Counted from the first letter of the stretch, positions 1-10,089 are shown. The stretch: DNA of 64,000 nt from Streptomyces sp. TP-A0874 (GCF_001748085.1 NZ_BBZK01000007.1:186001-250000); one strand, 5' to 3'. The notes: generated by a model not told the origin, from the sequence alone. Program-made: numbers and translations.

Positions 1-313
1 CACCGACCGGGCGCGCCACAGCCGGGTCCACGTCGTCTCCGGCGTGGTCGACGGCGCGATCTCCACCAAGGCCGCGAAGACGCTGCTCGGCAAGATCAGT
101 GAGCGGAAGAACGTGCTCCTGGTCGCCGACCGCGGTGACGAGGCCACCTGGCTGTCCACCCGTAACCTGCCCCAGGTCCGCATCCTGGAGCCCGGTCAGC
201 TGAACACGTACGACGTGCTCGTCTCCGACGACGTGGTCTTCACCCAGGCCGCCTTTGAGTCCTTCGTGTCCGGCCCCAGGGCCAACGAGACCGCCGAAGG
301 GAGCGAGGCCTGA
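1..313 (+). CDS. rplD: 50S ribosomal protein L4, C-terminal part (gene starts before the window)
   Basis: The frame is open from the first base and ends at TGA 311-313. It gives about 103 residues that match the C-terminal half of bacterial L4, including the segment around [10 protein letters not shown] and the region [20 protein letters not shown]4 binds 23S rRNA and lines the peptide exit tunnel. In some bacteria it also represses its own operon. The start and the extended loop are outside the window. The stop overlaps the next gene's ATG by one base (TGATG), which indicates translational coupling within the S10 operon. The last residues are a short acidic tail typical of actinobacterial L4. 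Confidence 0.93.
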   Translation, partial: TDRARHSRVHVVSGVVDGAISTKAAKTLLGKISERKNVLLVADRGDEATWLSTRNLPQVRILEPGQLNTYDVLVSDDVVFTQAAFESFVSGPRANETAEGSEA

Positions 314-732
314 TGGCTACGCGTCACCCGAGCATTGCCTCCAAGGCAGCCAAGGCCGCCAAGGCCGCGCGCGTCGCGAAGGCGAGGCGCCACGCCGCCG
401 AGGGCAAGAACACCGTCGAGACACCGGCGAGCAAGGCGTTCACGGAGCCCCGTGACGTCCTGGTCAAGCCGGTCGTTTCGGAGAAGAGCTACGCGCTGCT
501 CGACGAGAACAAGTACACGTTCATCGTCGACCCGCGCGCCAACAAGACCCAGATCAAGCAGGCCGTGGAGACGGTCTTCTCGGTCAAGGTCACCGGGGTC
601 AACACGATCAACCGGCAGGGCAAGCGCAAGCGGACCCGGACCGGTTACGGCAAGCGCAAGGACACCAAGCGCGCCATCGTGACCCTCGCCGAGGGCGACC
701 GTATCGACATCTTCGGCGGCCCGGTCTCCTAA
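313..732 (+). CDS. rplW: 50S ribosomal protein L23
   Basis: This encodes 139 residues. The body from about residue 45 ([20 protein letters not shown]) is a standard L23. It sits at the tunnel exit and docks trigger factor and SRP. The first 40 or so residues are an Ala/Lys/Arg-rich extension ([16 protein letters not shown]), which makes the protein longer than the roughly 95-100 residues of most bacteria. Such an extension is known in Streptomyces L23. The C-terminal segment [15 protein letters not shown] is the rRNA-binding basic patch. The start ATG overlaps the rplD stop, so the gene is translationally coupled. Confidence 0.96.
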   Translation: MATRHPSIASKAAKAAKAARVAKARRHAAEGKNTVETPASKAFTEPRDVLVKPVVSEKSYALLDENKYTFIVDPRANKTQIKQAVETVFSVKVTGVNTINRQGKRKRTRTGYGKRKDTKRAIVTLAEGDRIDIFGGPVS

Positions 733-771
733 GGGAGTCCGAGTCGTCCGATATCGGACGAGGACTAAGAA

Positions 772-1608
<837 letters not shown>

Positions 1609-1620
1609 GAGCGGGTTCAG

Positions 1621-1902
1621 ATGCCGCGCAGTCTCAAGAAGGGACCCTTCGTCGACGACCACCTGATCAAGAAGGTGGACACGCAGAACGACGCAGGTTC
1701 CAAGAACGTCATCAAGACCTGGTCCCGCCGCTCCATGATCGTCCCGGCCATGCTCGGCCACACGATCGCGGTGCACGACGGCCGCAAGCACGTCCCGGTG
1801 TTCATCACCGAGTCGATGGTCGGCCACAAGCTCGGCGAGTTTGCGCCGACCCGCACCTTCCGCGGCCACGAGAAGGACGACCGCAAGTCGCGGCGTCGTT
1901 GA
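1621..1902 (+). CDS. rpsS: 30S ribosomal protein S19
   Basis: This is a 93-residue S19 beginning [15 protein letters not shown], with the conserved core [21 protein letters not shown] and C-terminal [11 protein letters not shown]19 is a 30S head protein that contacts S13 and helps hold A-site tRNA. Length and sequence are standard. The upstream sequence ggagcggg (1608-1615) is a plausible ribosome binding site. It is followed after 43 nt by rplV. Confidence 0.97.
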   Translation: MPRSLKKGPFVDDHLIKKVDTQNDAGSKNVIKTWSRRSMIVPAMLGHTIAVHDGRKHVPVFITESMVGHKLGEFAPTRTFRGHEKDDRKSRRR

Positions 1903-1945
1903 TCGGCGGAGTGCGAAGACTATGACTGACACCGAAGGGACAACC

Positions 1946-2293
1946 ATGGAAGCCAGGGCCCAGGCGCGGTACATCCGCGTCACGCCCATGAAGGCCCGCC
2001 GCGTGGTGGACCTCATCCGTGGCATGAGCGCCACGGAGGCTCAGGCGGTCCTGCGTTTCGCCCCGCAGGCCGCGAGCGTGCCGGTGGGCAAGGTGCTCGA
2101 CAGTGCCATTGCCAACGCCGCCCACAACTACGACCACACCGATGCCGACAGCCTCGTCATCTCCGAGGCGTACGTCGACGAGGGCCCGACCCTGAAGCGG
2201 TTCCGTCCGCGTGCGCAGGGTCGCGCCTACCGGATCCGCAAGCGGACCAGCCACATCACCGTGGTCGTCAGCAGCAAGGAAGGAACCCGGTAA
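1946..2293 (+). CDS. rplV: 50S ribosomal protein L22
   Basis: The protein is 115 residues from ATG 1946 ([20 protein letters not shown]), the usual length for Streptomyces. The frame stays open upstream, with an in-phase ATG at 1922. I chose 1946 because gaaggga at 1934-1940 is a well-placed ribosome binding site and the family starts here. L22 lines the exit tunnel. Its tunnel loop ([20 protein letters not shown]) is where macrolide-resistance changes occur in other species. The stop TAA overlaps the ATG of rpsC by one base. Confidence 0.95.
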   Translation: MEARAQARYIRVTPMKARRVVDLIRGMSATEAQAVLRFAPQAASVPVGKVLDSAIANAAHNYDHTDADSLVISEAYVDEGPTLKRFRPRAQGRAYRIRKRTSHITVVVSSKEGTR

Positions 2294-3126
2294 TGGGCCA
2301 GAAGGTAAACCCGCACGGGTTCCGGCTCGGGGTCACCACCGACTTCAAGTCCCGGTGGTACGCCGACAAGCTGTACAAGGACTACGTCAAGGAAGACGTC
2401 GCCATCCGCCGGATGATGACGAAGGGCATGGAGCGGGCCGGGATCTCCAAGGTGGAGATCGAGCGCACCCGTGAGCGTGTCCGCGTCGACATCCACACCG
2501 CCCGGCCGGGCATCGTCATCGGCCGTCGCGGCGCGGAGGCCGACCGCATCCGCGGCGAGCTGGAGAAGCTCACCGGCAAGCAGGTCCAGCTGAACATCCT
2601 CGAGGTCAAGAACCCCGAGACCGATGCCCAGCTGGTCGCGCAGGCCGTCGCCGAGCAGCTCTCCTCCCGGGTCTCCTTCCGTCGCGCCATGCGCAAGAGC
2701 ATGCAGTCGACCATGAAGGCCGGGGCCAAGGGCATCAAGATCCAGTGCGGTGGCCGTCTCGGCGGCGCCGAGATGTCCCGCTCGGAGTTCTACCGTGAGG
2801 GCCGGGTGCCCCTGCACACCCTGCGGGCCAACGTCGACTACGGCTTCTTCGAGGCCCGGACGACCTTCGGCCGGATCGGTGTGAAGGTCTGGATCTACAA
2901 GGGCGACGTCAAGAACATCGCCGAGGTTCGCGCCGAGAACGCCGCGGCCCGCGCCGGCAACCGCCCCTCCCGGGGCGAGCGCCCGGCCCGTGGCCGTGGT
3001 GGCGAGCGCCGCGGCGGCCGCCGTCAGCAGCCGGCCGCTGCCGAGGCCCCCAAGGCCGAGGCGCGCGCCGCTGCCGCTCCGGCGGCCGAGGCAGGAACCT
3101 CTCAGAGCGCCGGAACGGAGGCCTGA
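2293..3126 (+). CDS. rpsC: 30S ribosomal protein S3
   Basis: This is a 277-residue S3. It has an N-terminal KH-type RNA-binding domain with the GxxG-like segment [13 protein letters not shown], followed by the S3 C-terminal domain ([13 protein letters not shown], near residues 150-165). Residues from about 215 onward form a low-complexity Arg/Gly and Ala/Glu/Pro tail ([18 protein letters not shown]) that is longer than in E. coli S3 (233 residues) but common in high-GC actinobacteria. S3 takes part in mRNA entry and helicase activity of the ribosome. The gene overlaps rplV by one base and lies 5 nt before rplP. Confidence 0.97.
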   Translation: MGQKVNPHGFRLGVTTDFKSRWYADKLYKDYVKEDVAIRRMMTKGMERAGISKVEIERTRERVRVDIHTARPGIVIGRRGAEADRIRGELEKLTGKQVQLNILEVKNPETDAQLVAQAVAEQLSSRVSFRRAMRKSMQSTMKAGAKGIKIQCGGRLGGAEMSRSEFYREGRVPLHTLRANVDYGFFEARTTFGRIGVKVWIYKGDVKNIAEVRAENAAARAGNRPSRGERPARGRGGERRGGRRQQPAAAEAPKAEARAAAAPAAEAGTSQSAGTEA

Positions 3127-3131
3127 CCGTC

Positions 3132-3551
3132 ATGCTGATCCCCCGTAGGGTCAAGCACCGCAAGCAGCACCACCCGAAGCGCAACGGCATGGCCAAGGGC
3201 GGTACCGAGCTTGCGTTCGGCGAGTACGGCATCCAGGCGGTCACCCCGGCCTACGTGACCAACCGCCAGATCGAGTCCGCTCGTATCGCCATGACCCGCC
3301 ACATCAAGCGTGGCGGCAAGGTCTGGATCAACATCTACCCGGACCGCCCGCTGACCAAGAAGCCCGCCGAGACCCGCATGGGTTCCGGTAAGGGCTCGCC
3401 GGAGTGGTGGGTCGCGAACGTGAAGCCCGGCCGGGTGATGTTCGAGCTGTCCTACCCGAACGAGAAGGTGGCTCGGGAGGCGCTGACACGCGCCGCCCAC
3501 AAGCTTCCGATGAAGTGCCGGATCGTCCGGCGCGAGGCAGGTGAGTCGTGA
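3132..3551 (+). CDS. rplP: 50S ribosomal protein L16
   Basis: This is a 139-residue L16 starting [17 protein letters not shown]. It has the conserved [18 protein letters not shown] segment that contacts the A-site tRNA elbow region. L16 is a late-assembling 50S protein that helps form the peptidyl-transferase centre. The upstream stretch ggaggcctgaccgtc ending before ATG 3132 supplies the ribosome binding site. Its stop (TGA 3549-3551) overlaps the ATG of rpmC, so the two are coupled. Confidence 0.97.
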   Translation: MLIPRRVKHRKQHHPKRNGMAKGGTELAFGEYGIQAVTPAYVTNRQIESARIAMTRHIKRGGKVWINIYPDRPLTKKPAETRMGSGKGSPEWWVANVKPGRVMFELSYPNEKVAREALTRAAHKLPMKCRIVRREAGES

Positions 3552-3775
3552 TGGCGGCCGGAACCACGGCGTCCGAGCTGCGCGAGCTGAACAACGAGGA
3601 CCTCGTTGCGAAGCTGCGTGAGGCCAAGGAGGAGCTGTTCAACCTCCGCTTCCAGGCGGCGACCGGACAGCTCGAGAACCACGGCCGGCTGAAGGCCGTC
3701 CGCAAGGACATCGCCCGGATCTACACCCTGATGCGGGAGCGCGAGCTCGGCATCGAATCGGTGGAGAGCGCCTGA
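3551..3775 (+). CDS. rpmC: 50S ribosomal protein L29
   Basis: The protein is 74 residues from ATG 3551 ([13 protein letters not shown]). A GTG at 3548 would add one residue, but the ATG gives the length usual in streptomycetes. The core [24 protein letters not shown] is the L29 signature, a two-helix protein near the tunnel exit where it contacts L23 and trigger factor. It overlaps both neighbours (rplP stop and rpsQ start) by one base, so three genes are read as a tightly coupled block. Confidence 0.96.
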   Translation: MAAGTTASELRELNNEDLVAKLREAKEELFNLRFQAATGQLENHGRLKAVRKDIARIYTLMRERELGIESVESA

Positions 3776-4059
3776 TGAGCGAGACGAATGTGACTGAGAC
3801 AAAGAACCAGCGCGGCTTCCGCAAGACCCGCGAGGGCCTCGTCGTCGGCGACAAGATGGACAAGACCGTCGTCGTCGCCGTCGAGGACCGCGTCAAGCAC
3901 GCGCTGTACGGCAAGGTCATCCGCCGTACCAACAAGCTCAAGGCGCACGACGAGCAGAACGCCGCGGGTGTCGGCGACCGCGTCCTCCTGATGGAGACCC
4001 GGCCGCTGTCCGCGACCAAGCGCTGGCGCGTCGTCGAGATCCTCGAGAAGGCCAAGTAA
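3775..4059 (+). CDS. rpsQ: 30S ribosomal protein S17
   Basis: This is a 94-residue S17. After a short actinobacterial N-terminal extension ([14 protein letters not shown]) comes the OB-fold core, with [18 protein letters not shown] and the signature [17 protein letters not shown]17 binds 16S rRNA early in assembly. It ends the block I assign to the S10 operon. A 133-nt gap with two hairpins separates it from rplN, whereas the preceding genes are overlapping or only a few bases apart. Confidence 0.96.
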   Translation: MSETNVTETKNQRGFRKTREGLVVGDKMDKTVVVAVEDRVKHALYGKVIRRTNKLKAHDEQNAAGVGDRVLLMETRPLSATKRWRVVEILEKAK

Positions 4060-4094
4060 GGCAATTCCCGCTAGGGGATTTCCGCCAGACAAAG

Positions 4095-4163
4095 CCTGAA
4101 GGTCCCTCCTTCAGGACGGTTCCGCCAGGCTCGGTGGGAGGGTGCGGCCAGCGCCCTCCCACC
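4095..4163 (+). terminator. Two hairpins between the S10 block and the spc block
   Basis: Arms CCTGAAGG (4095-4102) and CCTTCAGG (4108-4115) form an 8-bp hairpin with a 5-nt loop. Arms GGTGGGAGGG (4133-4142) and CCCTCCCACC (4154-4163) form a 10-bp hairpin. They lie in the only sizeable gap between rpsQ and rplN. They could attenuate readthrough or act as mRNA-processing sites. Neither is followed by a T-run, so termination is an inference. Confidence 0.45.
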
Positions 4164-4192
4164 GGGAACCGGCAGACGATCAGGAGATAGAC

Positions 4193-4561
4193 GTGATCCA
4201 GCAGGAGTCGCGACTGCGTGTCGCCGACAACACTGGCGCGAAGGAGATCCTTTGCGTCCGTGTTCTCGGCGGTTCGGGTCGCCGCTACGCGGGCATCGGC
4301 GATGTCATCGTCGCCACCGTGAAGGACGCGATCCCGGGCGGCAACGTGAAGAAGGGTGACGTCCTCAAGGCGGTCATCGTTCGCACCGTCAAGGAGCGGC
4401 GTCGCTCGGACGGCTCGTACATCCGCTTCGACGAGAACGCGGCCGTCATCCTCAAGAACGACGGTGACCCCCGGGGCACCCGTATCTTCGGCCCGGTGGG
4501 CCGCGAGCTGCGCGAGAAGAAGTTCATGAAGATCATCTCGCTGGCGCCGGAGGTGCTGTAG
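4193..4561 (+). CDS. rplN: 50S ribosomal protein L14
   Basis: The protein is 122 residues from GTG 4193 ([20 protein letters not shown]), the exact family length. The frame is open upstream to an ATG at 4142, but that would add 17 unconserved residues. The sequence caggag at 4181-4186 is a good ribosome binding site for the GTG. L14 binds 23S rRNA at the subunit interface and is the docking site of silencing factor RsfS. It is the first gene of the spc-type block, and rplX follows 3 nt later. Confidence 0.95.
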   Translation: MIQQESRLRVADNTGAKEILCVRVLGGSGRRYAGIGDVIVATVKDAIPGGNVKKGDVLKAVIVRTVKERRRSDGSYIRFDENAAVILKNDGDPRGTRIFGPVGRELREKKFMKIISLAPEVL

Positions 4562-4564
4562 CCG

Positions 4565-4888
4565 ATGAAGATCAAGAAGGGCGACCTGGTCCAGGTCATC
4601 ACCGGCAAGGACAGGGGCAAGCAGGGCAAGGTCATCAAGGCCTTCCCGACCGAGTCCCGCGTCCTCGTCGAGGGTGTCAACCGGGTCAAGAAGCACACCA
4701 AGGCCGGTCAGAGCGCCCGTGGCTCGAAGACCGGTGGCATCGTGACGACCGAGGCCCCGATCCACGTGAGCAACGTTCAGCTCGTGGTGGAGAAGGACGG
4801 CAAGAAGGTCGTCACCCGGGTCGGCTACCGCTTCGACGACGAGGGCAACAAGATCCGCGTTGCCAGGCGGACCGGTGAGGACATCTGA
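4565..4888 (+). CDS. rplX: 50S ribosomal protein L24
   Basis: This is a 107-residue L24 with an N-terminal KOW motif ([27 protein letters not shown], residues 1-27) that binds the 5' domain of 23S rRNA. L24 is one of the two assembly-initiator proteins of the 50S subunit. Standard length. The stop TGA overlaps the start ATG of rplE by one base. Confidence 0.96.
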   Translation: MKIKKGDLVQVITGKDRGKQGKVIKAFPTESRVLVEGVNRVKKHTKAGQSARGSKTGGIVTTEAPIHVSNVQLVVEKDGKKVVTRVGYRFDDEGNKIRVARRTGEDI

Positions 4889-5451
4889 TGACTGCCACCA
4901 CCACCAACGCACCGCGCCTCAAGCAGCGCTACCGGGACGAGATCGCCGGCAAGCTGCGTGACGAGTTCTCCTACGAGAACGTCATGCAGATCCCGGGGCT
5001 GACCAAGATCGTGGTCAACATGGGTGTGGGCGACGCCGCCCGCGACTCCAAGCTGATCGACGGGGCCGTCCGCGACCTCGCCACGATCACCGGTCAGAAG
5101 CCGTCCGTGACCAAGGCCCGCAAGTCGATCGCGCAGTTCAAGCTGCGCGAGGGACAGCCCATCGGCTGCCACGTCACCCTCCGGGGCGACCGGATGTGGG
5201 AGTTCCTGGACCGGCTGCTGTCCCTGGCGCTGCCGCGGATCCGTGACTTCCGCGGTCTGTCGCCGAAGCAGTTCGACGGCCGGGGCAACTACACCTTCGG
5301 TCTCACGGAGCAGGTCATGTTCCACGAGATCGACCAGGACAAGATCGACCGGGTCCGGGGCATGGACATCACCGTGGTCACCACGGCGACCAACGACGAA
5401 GAGGGCCGGGCCCTCCTGCGTCACCTCGGCTTCCCGTTCAAGGAGAACTGA
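4888..5451 (+). CDS. rplE: 50S ribosomal protein L5
   Basis: This is a 187-residue L5 that binds 5S rRNA and forms the central protuberance, contacting P-site tRNA. Conserved segments are [16 protein letters not shown], the [20 protein letters not shown] region and [20 protein letters not shown]. The N-terminus ([19 protein letters not shown]) is a few residues longer than in E. coli, as in other streptomycetes. It overlaps rplX by one base and lies 2 nt before rpsN. Confidence 0.97.
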   Translation: MTATTTNAPRLKQRYRDEIAGKLRDEFSYENVMQIPGLTKIVVNMGVGDAARDSKLIDGAVRDLATITGQKPSVTKARKSIAQFKLREGQPIGCHVTLRGDRMWEFLDRLLSLALPRIRDFRGLSPKQFDGRGNYTFGLTEQVMFHEIDQDKIDRVRGMDITVVTTATNDEEGRALLRHLGFPFKEN

Positions 5452-5453
5452 CC

Positions 5454-5639
5454 GTGGCGAAGAAGGCTCTGATCGCTAAGGCCGCTCGTAAGCCGAAGTT
5501 CGGCGTCCGCGGGTACACCCGCTGCCAGCGCTGCGGCCGGCCCCACTCCGTCTACCGCAAGTTCGGCCTCTGCCGCGTGTGCCTCCGTGAGATGGCCCAC
5601 CGCGGCGAGCTGCCGGGCGTGACCAAGAGCTCCTGGTAG
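5454..5639 (+). CDS. rpsZ: 30S ribosomal protein S14, zinc-binding type Z
   Basis: The protein is 61 residues from GTG 5454. Cys24, Cys27, Cys40 and Cys43 form the C-x2-C...C-x2-C zinc site of the short S14 form ([22 protein letters not shown]). Actinobacteria commonly carry this constitutive zinc form in the spc operon. A longer zinc-free paralogue, induced by zinc starvation through Zur, is usually encoded elsewhere. S14 is a 30S head protein needed for late assembly. The symbol rpsN is also used for this gene. Confidence 0.96.
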   Translation: MAKKALIAKAARKPKFGVRGYTRCQRCGRPHSVYRKFGLCRVCLREMAHRGELPGVTKSSW

Positions 5640-5930
5640 GACCCGCTCCGTCTGCCGCCGCCGGCTCCGGCCAGAAGCCGGGCCGGGGGCGGTGAGACGG
5701 GCGGGCCCCACCGGACTCTCGGTAAGCAAAGGGACGGCGAGCACCAGCCCGAGGCCCTCACGTAGGGTGGAAGGGTTGGGCGCTCGCCGCCCAAGGCCGT
5801 CCGCGGGTTCGACCCGCTATGACACTTACTACGCCGTAGGTCCCCCGCGCCGCACCCGTCCCGAACGTGAGTCTCGGGGAGAGGGACAGCGCACATAGGG
5901 AAACCCCGGCGAGAGAGGCCGAAGGCCATC
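5640..5930 (+). other. 291-nt untranslated gap between rpsZ and rpsH
   Basis: No credible gene is visible on either strand. The gap contains G/C-rich inverted segments such as ggcgctcgccgcc near 5778-5790. It ends with a purine-rich region (ggcgagagaggccgaagg) before the rpsH start. A gap this long inside the spc block is unusual next to neighbours spaced 0-45 nt apart. It may hold a promoter or a control element for S8, which is the operon repressor in E. coli. No specific site can be supported. Confidence 0.4.
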
Positions 5931-6329
5931 ATGACCATGACCGACCCGATCGCAGACATGTTGACCCGTCTGCGAAACGCAAACTCGGCTTACCACGACT
6001 CCGTCGTGATGCCGCACAGCAAGATCAAGTCGCACATCGCGGAGATCCTCCAGCAGGAGGGCTTCATCACCGGCTGGAAGACCGAGGACGCCGAGGTCGG
6101 CAAGAACCTCGTCCTCCAGCTGAAGTTCGGCCCGAACCGCGAGCGCTCGATCGCTGGCATCAAGCGGATCTCGAAGCCGGGGCTGCGGGTCTACGCAAAG
6201 TCCACCAACCTGCCGAGGGTGCTGGGCGGCCTGGGCGTGGCGATCATCTCCACGTCGCACGGACTGCTCACCGGTCAGCAGGCTGCAAAGAAGGGTGTGG
6301 GCGGGGAAGTCCTCGCCTACGTCTGGTAG
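5931..6329 (+). CDS. rpsH: 30S ribosomal protein S8
   Basis: This is a 132-residue S8 starting [22 protein letters not shown]. An internal ATG at 5937 would shorten it by two residues. The C-terminal rRNA-binding part contains the family signature [28 protein letters not shown]8 is a primary 16S rRNA binder, and in E. coli it represses spc translation at rplE. Here its gene follows a 291-nt gap, so control could differ. rplF follows 19 nt later. Confidence 0.96.
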   Translation: MTMTDPIADMLTRLRNANSAYHDSVVMPHSKIKSHIAEILQQEGFITGWKTEDAEVGKNLVLQLKFGPNRERSIAGIKRISKPGLRVYAKSTNLPRVLGGLGVAIISTSHGLLTGQQAAKKGVGGEVLAYVW

Positions 6330-6348
6330 TCGGGAAGGAGGAACAGCA

Positions 6349-6888
6349 ATGTCGCGTATCGGCAAGCTCCCCATCCCGGTTCCCGCCGGTGTGGACGTCA
6401 CCATCGATGGCCGCACGGTCCAGGTGAAGGGACCCAAGGGTTCCCTCTCCCACACCGTCGCCGCGCCCATCGACGTCGCGAGGAACGACGAGGGCGCCAT
6501 CGAGGTGACCCGTCCGAACGACGAGCGTGAGAGCAGGGCCCTGCACGGCCTCTCCCGCACGCTGGTGGCCAACATGATCACCGGTGTGACCCAGGGATAC
6601 AGCAAGGCGCTGGAGATCAGCGGTGTTGGTTACCGCGTCCAGGCGAAGGGTTCGAACCTCGAGTTCTCGCTGGGCTACAGCCACCCGATCGTCATCGAGG
6701 CCCCGGAGGGCATCAGCTTCAAGGTGGACTCGCCGACGAAGCTGAGTGTCGAGGGCATCGACAAGCAGAAGGTCGGCGAAGTCGCGGCGAACATCCGCAA
6801 GCTGCGGAAGCCCGACCCGTACAAGGCCAAGGGCGTCAAATACGCCGGCGAGGTCATCCGGCGCAAGGTCGGAAAGGCGGGTAAGTAA
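6349..6888 (+). CDS. rplF: 50S ribosomal protein L6
   Basis: The protein is 179 residues from ATG 6349 ([17 protein letters not shown]), preceded by ggaagg at 6334-6339 as ribosome binding site. The frame is open upstream but the family start is here. It has two tandem L6 folds (about residues 1-80 and 85-175), with the C-terminal signature [25 protein letters not shown]6 lies near the sarcin-ricin loop and the factor-binding site. It sits 3 nt before rplR. Confidence 0.96.
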   Translation: MSRIGKLPIPVPAGVDVTIDGRTVQVKGPKGSLSHTVAAPIDVARNDEGAIEVTRPNDERESRALHGLSRTLVANMITGVTQGYSKALEISGVGYRVQAKGSNLEFSLGYSHPIVIEAPEGISFKVDSPTKLSVEGIDKQKVGEVAANIRKLRKPDPYKAKGVKYAGEVIRRKVGKAGK

Positions 6889-6891
6889 GCC

Positions 6892-7275
6892 ATGGCATTC
6901 GGTGTGAAGATCGCCAAGGGCGACGCTCGGAAGCGGGCTGCCGCCAAGCGCCGTCACATCCGCGTCCGCAAGCGGATCTCCGGTACCGCGGAGCGTCCCC
7001 GCCTCGTGGTGACGCGCTCCAACCGCCACATGGTCGCCCAGGTTATCGACGACGTCGCGGGCCACACCATGGTCTCCGCGTCCACCCTGGACGTCTCCAT
7101 CCGCGGTGGAGAGGCCGACAAGAGCGCCAAGGCCCAGCAGGTCGGCGCGCTGGTCGCCGAGCGTGCCAAGGCCGCAGGTGTCGAGGCGGTCGTGTTCGAC
7201 CGCGGCGGCAACAAGTACGCCGGGCGGATCGCCGCTCTGGCAGACGCCGCCCGCGAGGCCGGGCTCAAGTTCTGA
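6892..7275 (+). CDS. rplR: 50S ribosomal protein L18
   Basis: This is a 127-residue L18 with a basic N-terminus ([19 protein letters not shown]) and the core [18 protein letters not shown]. The C-terminal [27 protein letters not shown] is the family signature. It binds 5S rRNA with L5 and delivers it to the 50S central protuberance. It is 3 nt after rplF and 44 nt before rpsE. Confidence 0.97.
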   Translation: MAFGVKIAKGDARKRAAAKRRHIRVRKRISGTAERPRLVVTRSNRHMVAQVIDDVAGHTMVSASTLDVSIRGGEADKSAKAQQVGALVAERAKAAGVEAVVFDRGGNKYAGRIAALADAAREAGLKF

Positions 7276-7319
7276 GCCGGTTCCGTCAGCAGCGGACGTA
7301 AACGAGAGAGGTAAATCCA

Positions 7320-7922
7320 ATGGCTGGACCCCAGCGCCGCGGAAGCGGTGCCGGTGGCGGCGAGCGGCGGGACCGGAAGGGCCGCGACGGTGGCGCAGCC
7401 GCCGAGAAGACGGCTTACGTCGAGCGTGTCGTCGCGATCAATCGTGTCGCCAAGGTCGTGAAGGGTGGTCGTCGCTTCAGCTTCACCGCGCTGGTCGTGG
7501 TGGGCGACGGTGACGGCACCGTGGGTGTCGGTTACGGGAAGGCCAAGGAGGTGCCGGCCGCCATCGCCAAGGGTGTTGAGGAGGCCAAGAAGCACTTCTT
7601 CAAGGTCCCCCGGATCCAGGGCTCCATCCCGCACCCGATCCAGGGCGAGAAGGCCGCGGGCGTCGTCCTGCTCAAGCCCGCCTCGCCCGGTACCGGTGTG
7701 ATCGCGGGTGGCCCGGTGCGCGCCGTGCTGGAGTGCGCGGGCATCCAGGACGTGCTGAGCAAGTCGCTCGGCTCGGCCAACCCGATCAACATCGTGCACG
7801 CCACGGTGGCGGCGCTCCGCGGGCTGCAGCGCCCGGAGGAGATCGCCGCCCGCCGCGGCCTGCCGCTGGAGGACGTCGCCCCCGCCGCGATGCTGCGGGC
7901 GCGTGCCGGGGCGGGTGTGTGA
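7320..7922 (+). CDS. rpsE: 30S ribosomal protein S5
   Basis: This is a 200-residue S5. A Gly/Arg-rich N-terminal extension ([21 protein letters not shown]) precedes the double-stranded RNA-binding-like domain ([21 protein letters not shown], about residues 38-58) and the C-terminal fold ([24 protein letters not shown]). S5 lines the mRNA entry and decoding region and affects accuracy. In E. coli, changes in the loop near the VKGGRR segment give spectinomycin resistance. The stop overlaps the rpmD ATG. Confidence 0.97.
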   Translation: MAGPQRRGSGAGGGERRDRKGRDGGAAAEKTAYVERVVAINRVAKVVKGGRRFSFTALVVVGDGDGTVGVGYGKAKEVPAAIAKGVEEAKKHFFKVPRIQGSIPHPIQGEKAAGVVLLKPASPGTGVIAGGPVRAVLECAGIQDVLSKSLGSANPINIVHATVAALRGLQRPEEIAARRGLPLEDVAPAAMLRARAGAGV

Positions 7923-8104
7923 TGGCCCGCCTGAAGATCACGCAGACGAAGTCCTTCATCGGGAGCAAGCAGAACCACCGCGACACGCTGCGTTCGCTCG
8001 GGCTCAAGGGCCTGAACGACGTGGTGGTCAAGGAGGACCGCCCCGAGTTCCGTGGCATGGCGAACACCGTGCGGCACCTCGTGACGGTCGAGGAGGTCGA
8101 CTGA
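7922..8104 (+). CDS. rpmD: 50S ribosomal protein L30
   Basis: The protein is 60 residues from ATG 7922 ([21 protein letters not shown]), overlapping the rpsE stop by one base. The ferredoxin-like core contains [23 protein letters not shown]. Length is standard for bacterial L30. The frame remains open upstream within rpsE, so the start is set by the overlap and by family alignment. rplO follows one base later. Confidence 0.95.
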   Translation: MARLKITQTKSFIGSKQNHRDTLRSLGLKGLNDVVVKEDRPEFRGMANTVRHLVTVEEVD

Positions 8105-8105
8105 C

Positions 8106-8561
8106 ATGGCGGAGCAGAACCCGCTGAAGCTCCACAACCTCCGGCCCGCCCCGGGCGCCAAGACCGCCAAGACCCGGGTGGGTCGTGGTGAGGCGTCCAA
8201 GGGCAAGACCGCCGGTCGTGGCACCAAGGGAACCAAGGCCCGCTACCAGGTTCCGGAGCGCTTCGAGGGTGGGCAGATGCCCCTCCACATGCGTCTCCCG
8301 AAGCTCAAGGGTTTCAAGAACCCGTTCCGTACCGAGTACCAGGTGGTGAACCTGGACAAGCTCGCCGCGCTCTACCCCGAGGGTGGCGAGGTCACGGTGG
8401 CCGATCTGGTCGCCAAGGGTGCGGTGCGCAAGAACGAGCTGGTCAAGGTGCTCGGCCAGGGTGAGCTCACCGTGGCGCTGCAGGTGACGGTGGATGCCGT
8501 CTCCGGCTCCGCCAAGGAGAAGATCACCGCTGCCGGCGGTACCGTGACCGAGCTCGTCTGA
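8106..8561 (+). CDS. rplO: 50S ribosomal protein L15
   Basis: This is a 151-residue L15. The Gly/Lys-rich N-terminal arm threads through 23S rRNA ([21 protein letters not shown], about residues 20-40). The C-terminal globular part holds [30 protein letters not shown]15 is a late-assembly protein deep in the 50S subunit. It is the last ribosomal gene before the strong hairpin at 8584-8624, so it appears to end the spc transcription unit. Confidence 0.96.
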   Translation: MAEQNPLKLHNLRPAPGAKTAKTRVGRGEASKGKTAGRGTKGTKARYQVPERFEGGQMPLHMRLPKLKGFKNPFRTEYQVVNLDKLAALYPEGGEVTVADLVAKGAVRKNELVKVLGQGELTVALQVTVDAVSGSAKEKITAAGGTVTELV

Positions 8562-8583
8562 GTTCGTCCGGGCCTGACGATGT

Positions 8584-8624
8584 GACCGACCGGGGATGTC
8601 CCACAGGGGCATCCCCGGTCGGTC
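8584..8624 (+). terminator. Strong hairpin between rplO and secY
   Basis: Arms at 8584-8598 and 8610-8624 are perfectly complementary over 15 bp (GACCGACCGGGGATG against its complement). The inner bases (tccc/gggg) add up to four more pairs around an ACA loop. It starts 22 nt after the rplO stop. There is no T-run, but stable U-poor hairpins of this kind terminate in streptomycetes. It separates the spc block from secY-adk. Confidence 0.8.
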
Positions 8625-8772
8625 GTTCCGTCAGTAGCACCGTCGCCGGTAAGGTGGCGGACGCTGTTCTCTTCCGCGCGGGCGCCATCCGCGTGGTATA
8701 TGACCGATTCGTATTCGTCGATCCTCAAGACCGTCACCTCTCGCGACTGACGCGGGGGGCGCAGGAGGCACC

Positions 8773-10089
8773 GTGCTCACCGCGTTCGCCCGGGCGTTCA
8801 AGACGCCCGACCTGCGCAAGAAGCTGCTGTTCACGTTGGGCATCATCGTGCTCTTCCGGCTCGGGGCGCACATTCCGATCCCCGGGGTCAGCTACGTCAA
8901 CGTCAATTACTGCATGAACGCCGCGAAGGGCGAGACCGGCGACCTCTTCGGCCTGGTCAACATGTTCAGCGGTGGTGCACTGTTGCAGCTGACCGTCTTC
9001 GCGCTCGGCATCATGCCCTACATCACCGCCAGCATCATCCTGCAGCTCCTCACCGTGGTGATCCCGCGGCTGGAGGCGTTGAAGAAGGAAGGGCAGTCGG
9101 GTACTGCGAAGATCACGCAGTACACCCGTTACCTGACGGTGGCTCTCGCCGTGCTCCAGGGCACCGGCCTGGTGGCCACCGCCCGCAGCGGTTCGCTCTT
9201 CCCGAACTGCGACCGCGCCGGCCAGATCGTGCCCAACACCTCCATCTTCACCACGGTCACCATGGTCATCACGATGACCGCGGGCACCGCGCTGGTGATG
9301 TGGCTGGGCGAACTGATCACCGACCGCGGTATCGGCAACGGCATGTCGATCCTGATGTTCATCGCGATCGCGGCCGGTTTCCCCGGTGCGCTGTGGGCCA
9401 TCAAGCAGCAGGGCAAGATCGCCGACGGTTGGGTCGAGTTCGGTGCGGTGATCCTCGTCGGTCTGGCGATCGTCGGCCTGGTCGTCTTCGTCGAGCAGGC
9501 GCAGCGGCGCATCCCGGTGCAGTACGCGAAGCGGATGATCGGGCGCAGGTCCTACGGCGGCACCTCCACCTACATCCCGCTGAAGGTCAACCAGGCGGGT
9601 GTGATCCCCGTGATCTTCGCCTCATCGCTGCTCTACATCCCGGCGCTACTGGTGCAGTTCAGCGGTTCCCAGGCGGGCTGGGCCACCTGGATCCAGGAGC
9701 ACTTCGTCAAGGGTGACCACCCGGTCTACATCACCACGTACTTCCTGCTGATCGTGTTCTTCGCGTTCTTCTATGTGGCGATCTCGTTCAACCCCGAGGA
9801 AGTCGCCGACAACATGAAGAAGTATGGTGGATTCATCCCGGGAATCCGGGCTGGTCGCCCCACTGCTGAGTACCTGAGTTACGTGCTCAACAGGATCACG
9901 TGGCCAGGATCGCTGTATCTGGGCTTGATCGCGCTGGTGCCAACGGTGGCACTGGTGCTGTTCAGCGCGAACCAGAACTTCCCGTTCGGCGGGACGAGCA
10001 TCCTCATCATCGTGGGTGTCGGGCTGGAGACCGTGAAGCAGATCGAGAGCCAGCTTCAGCAGCGTAACTACGAAGGGTTCCTCCGCTGA
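8773..10089 (+). CDS. secY: Protein translocase subunit SecY
   Basis: The protein is 438 residues from GTG 8773, with caggagg at 8762-8768 as ribosome binding site. It is an integral membrane protein with ten predicted helices. The first is near residues 17-37 (LLFTLGIIVLFRLGAHIPIPG). The conserved loop RIPVQYAKR and the segments GRRSYGGTSTYIPLKVNQAGVIPVIFASS and ISFNPEEVADNMKKYGGFIPGIRAG mark the family. SecY forms the protein-conducting channel with SecE and SecG, gated by SecA or the ribosome. It follows a terminator, so it likely has its own promoter in 8625-8772. Its stop overlaps adk by one base. Confidence 0.97.
   Translation: MLTAFARAFKTPDLRKKLLFTLGIIVLFRLGAHIPIPGVSYVNVNYCMNAAKGETGDLFGLVNMFSGGALLQLTVFALGIMPYITASIILQLLTVVIPRLEALKKEGQSGTAKITQYTRYLTVALAVLQGTGLVATARSGSLFPNCDRAGQIVPNTSIFTTVTMVITMTAGTALVMWLGELITDRGIGNGMSILMFIAIAAGFPGALWAIKQQGKIADGWVEFGAVILVGLAIVGLVVFVEQAQRRIPVQYAKRMIGRRSYGGTSTYIPLKVNQAGVIPVIFASSLLYIPALLVQFSGSQAGWATWIQEHFVKGDHPVYITTYFLLIVFFAFFYVAISFNPEEVADNMKKYGGFIPGIRAGRPTAEYLSYVLNRITWPGSLYLGLIALVPTVALVLFSANQNFPFGGTSILIIVGVGLETVKQIESQLQQRNYEGFLR

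Noticed and set aside
8679-8702. A secY promoter using TATATG near 8697 as -10
   Set aside because: The hexamer is suggestive, but there is no -35 at a suitable distance, so I did not list it.
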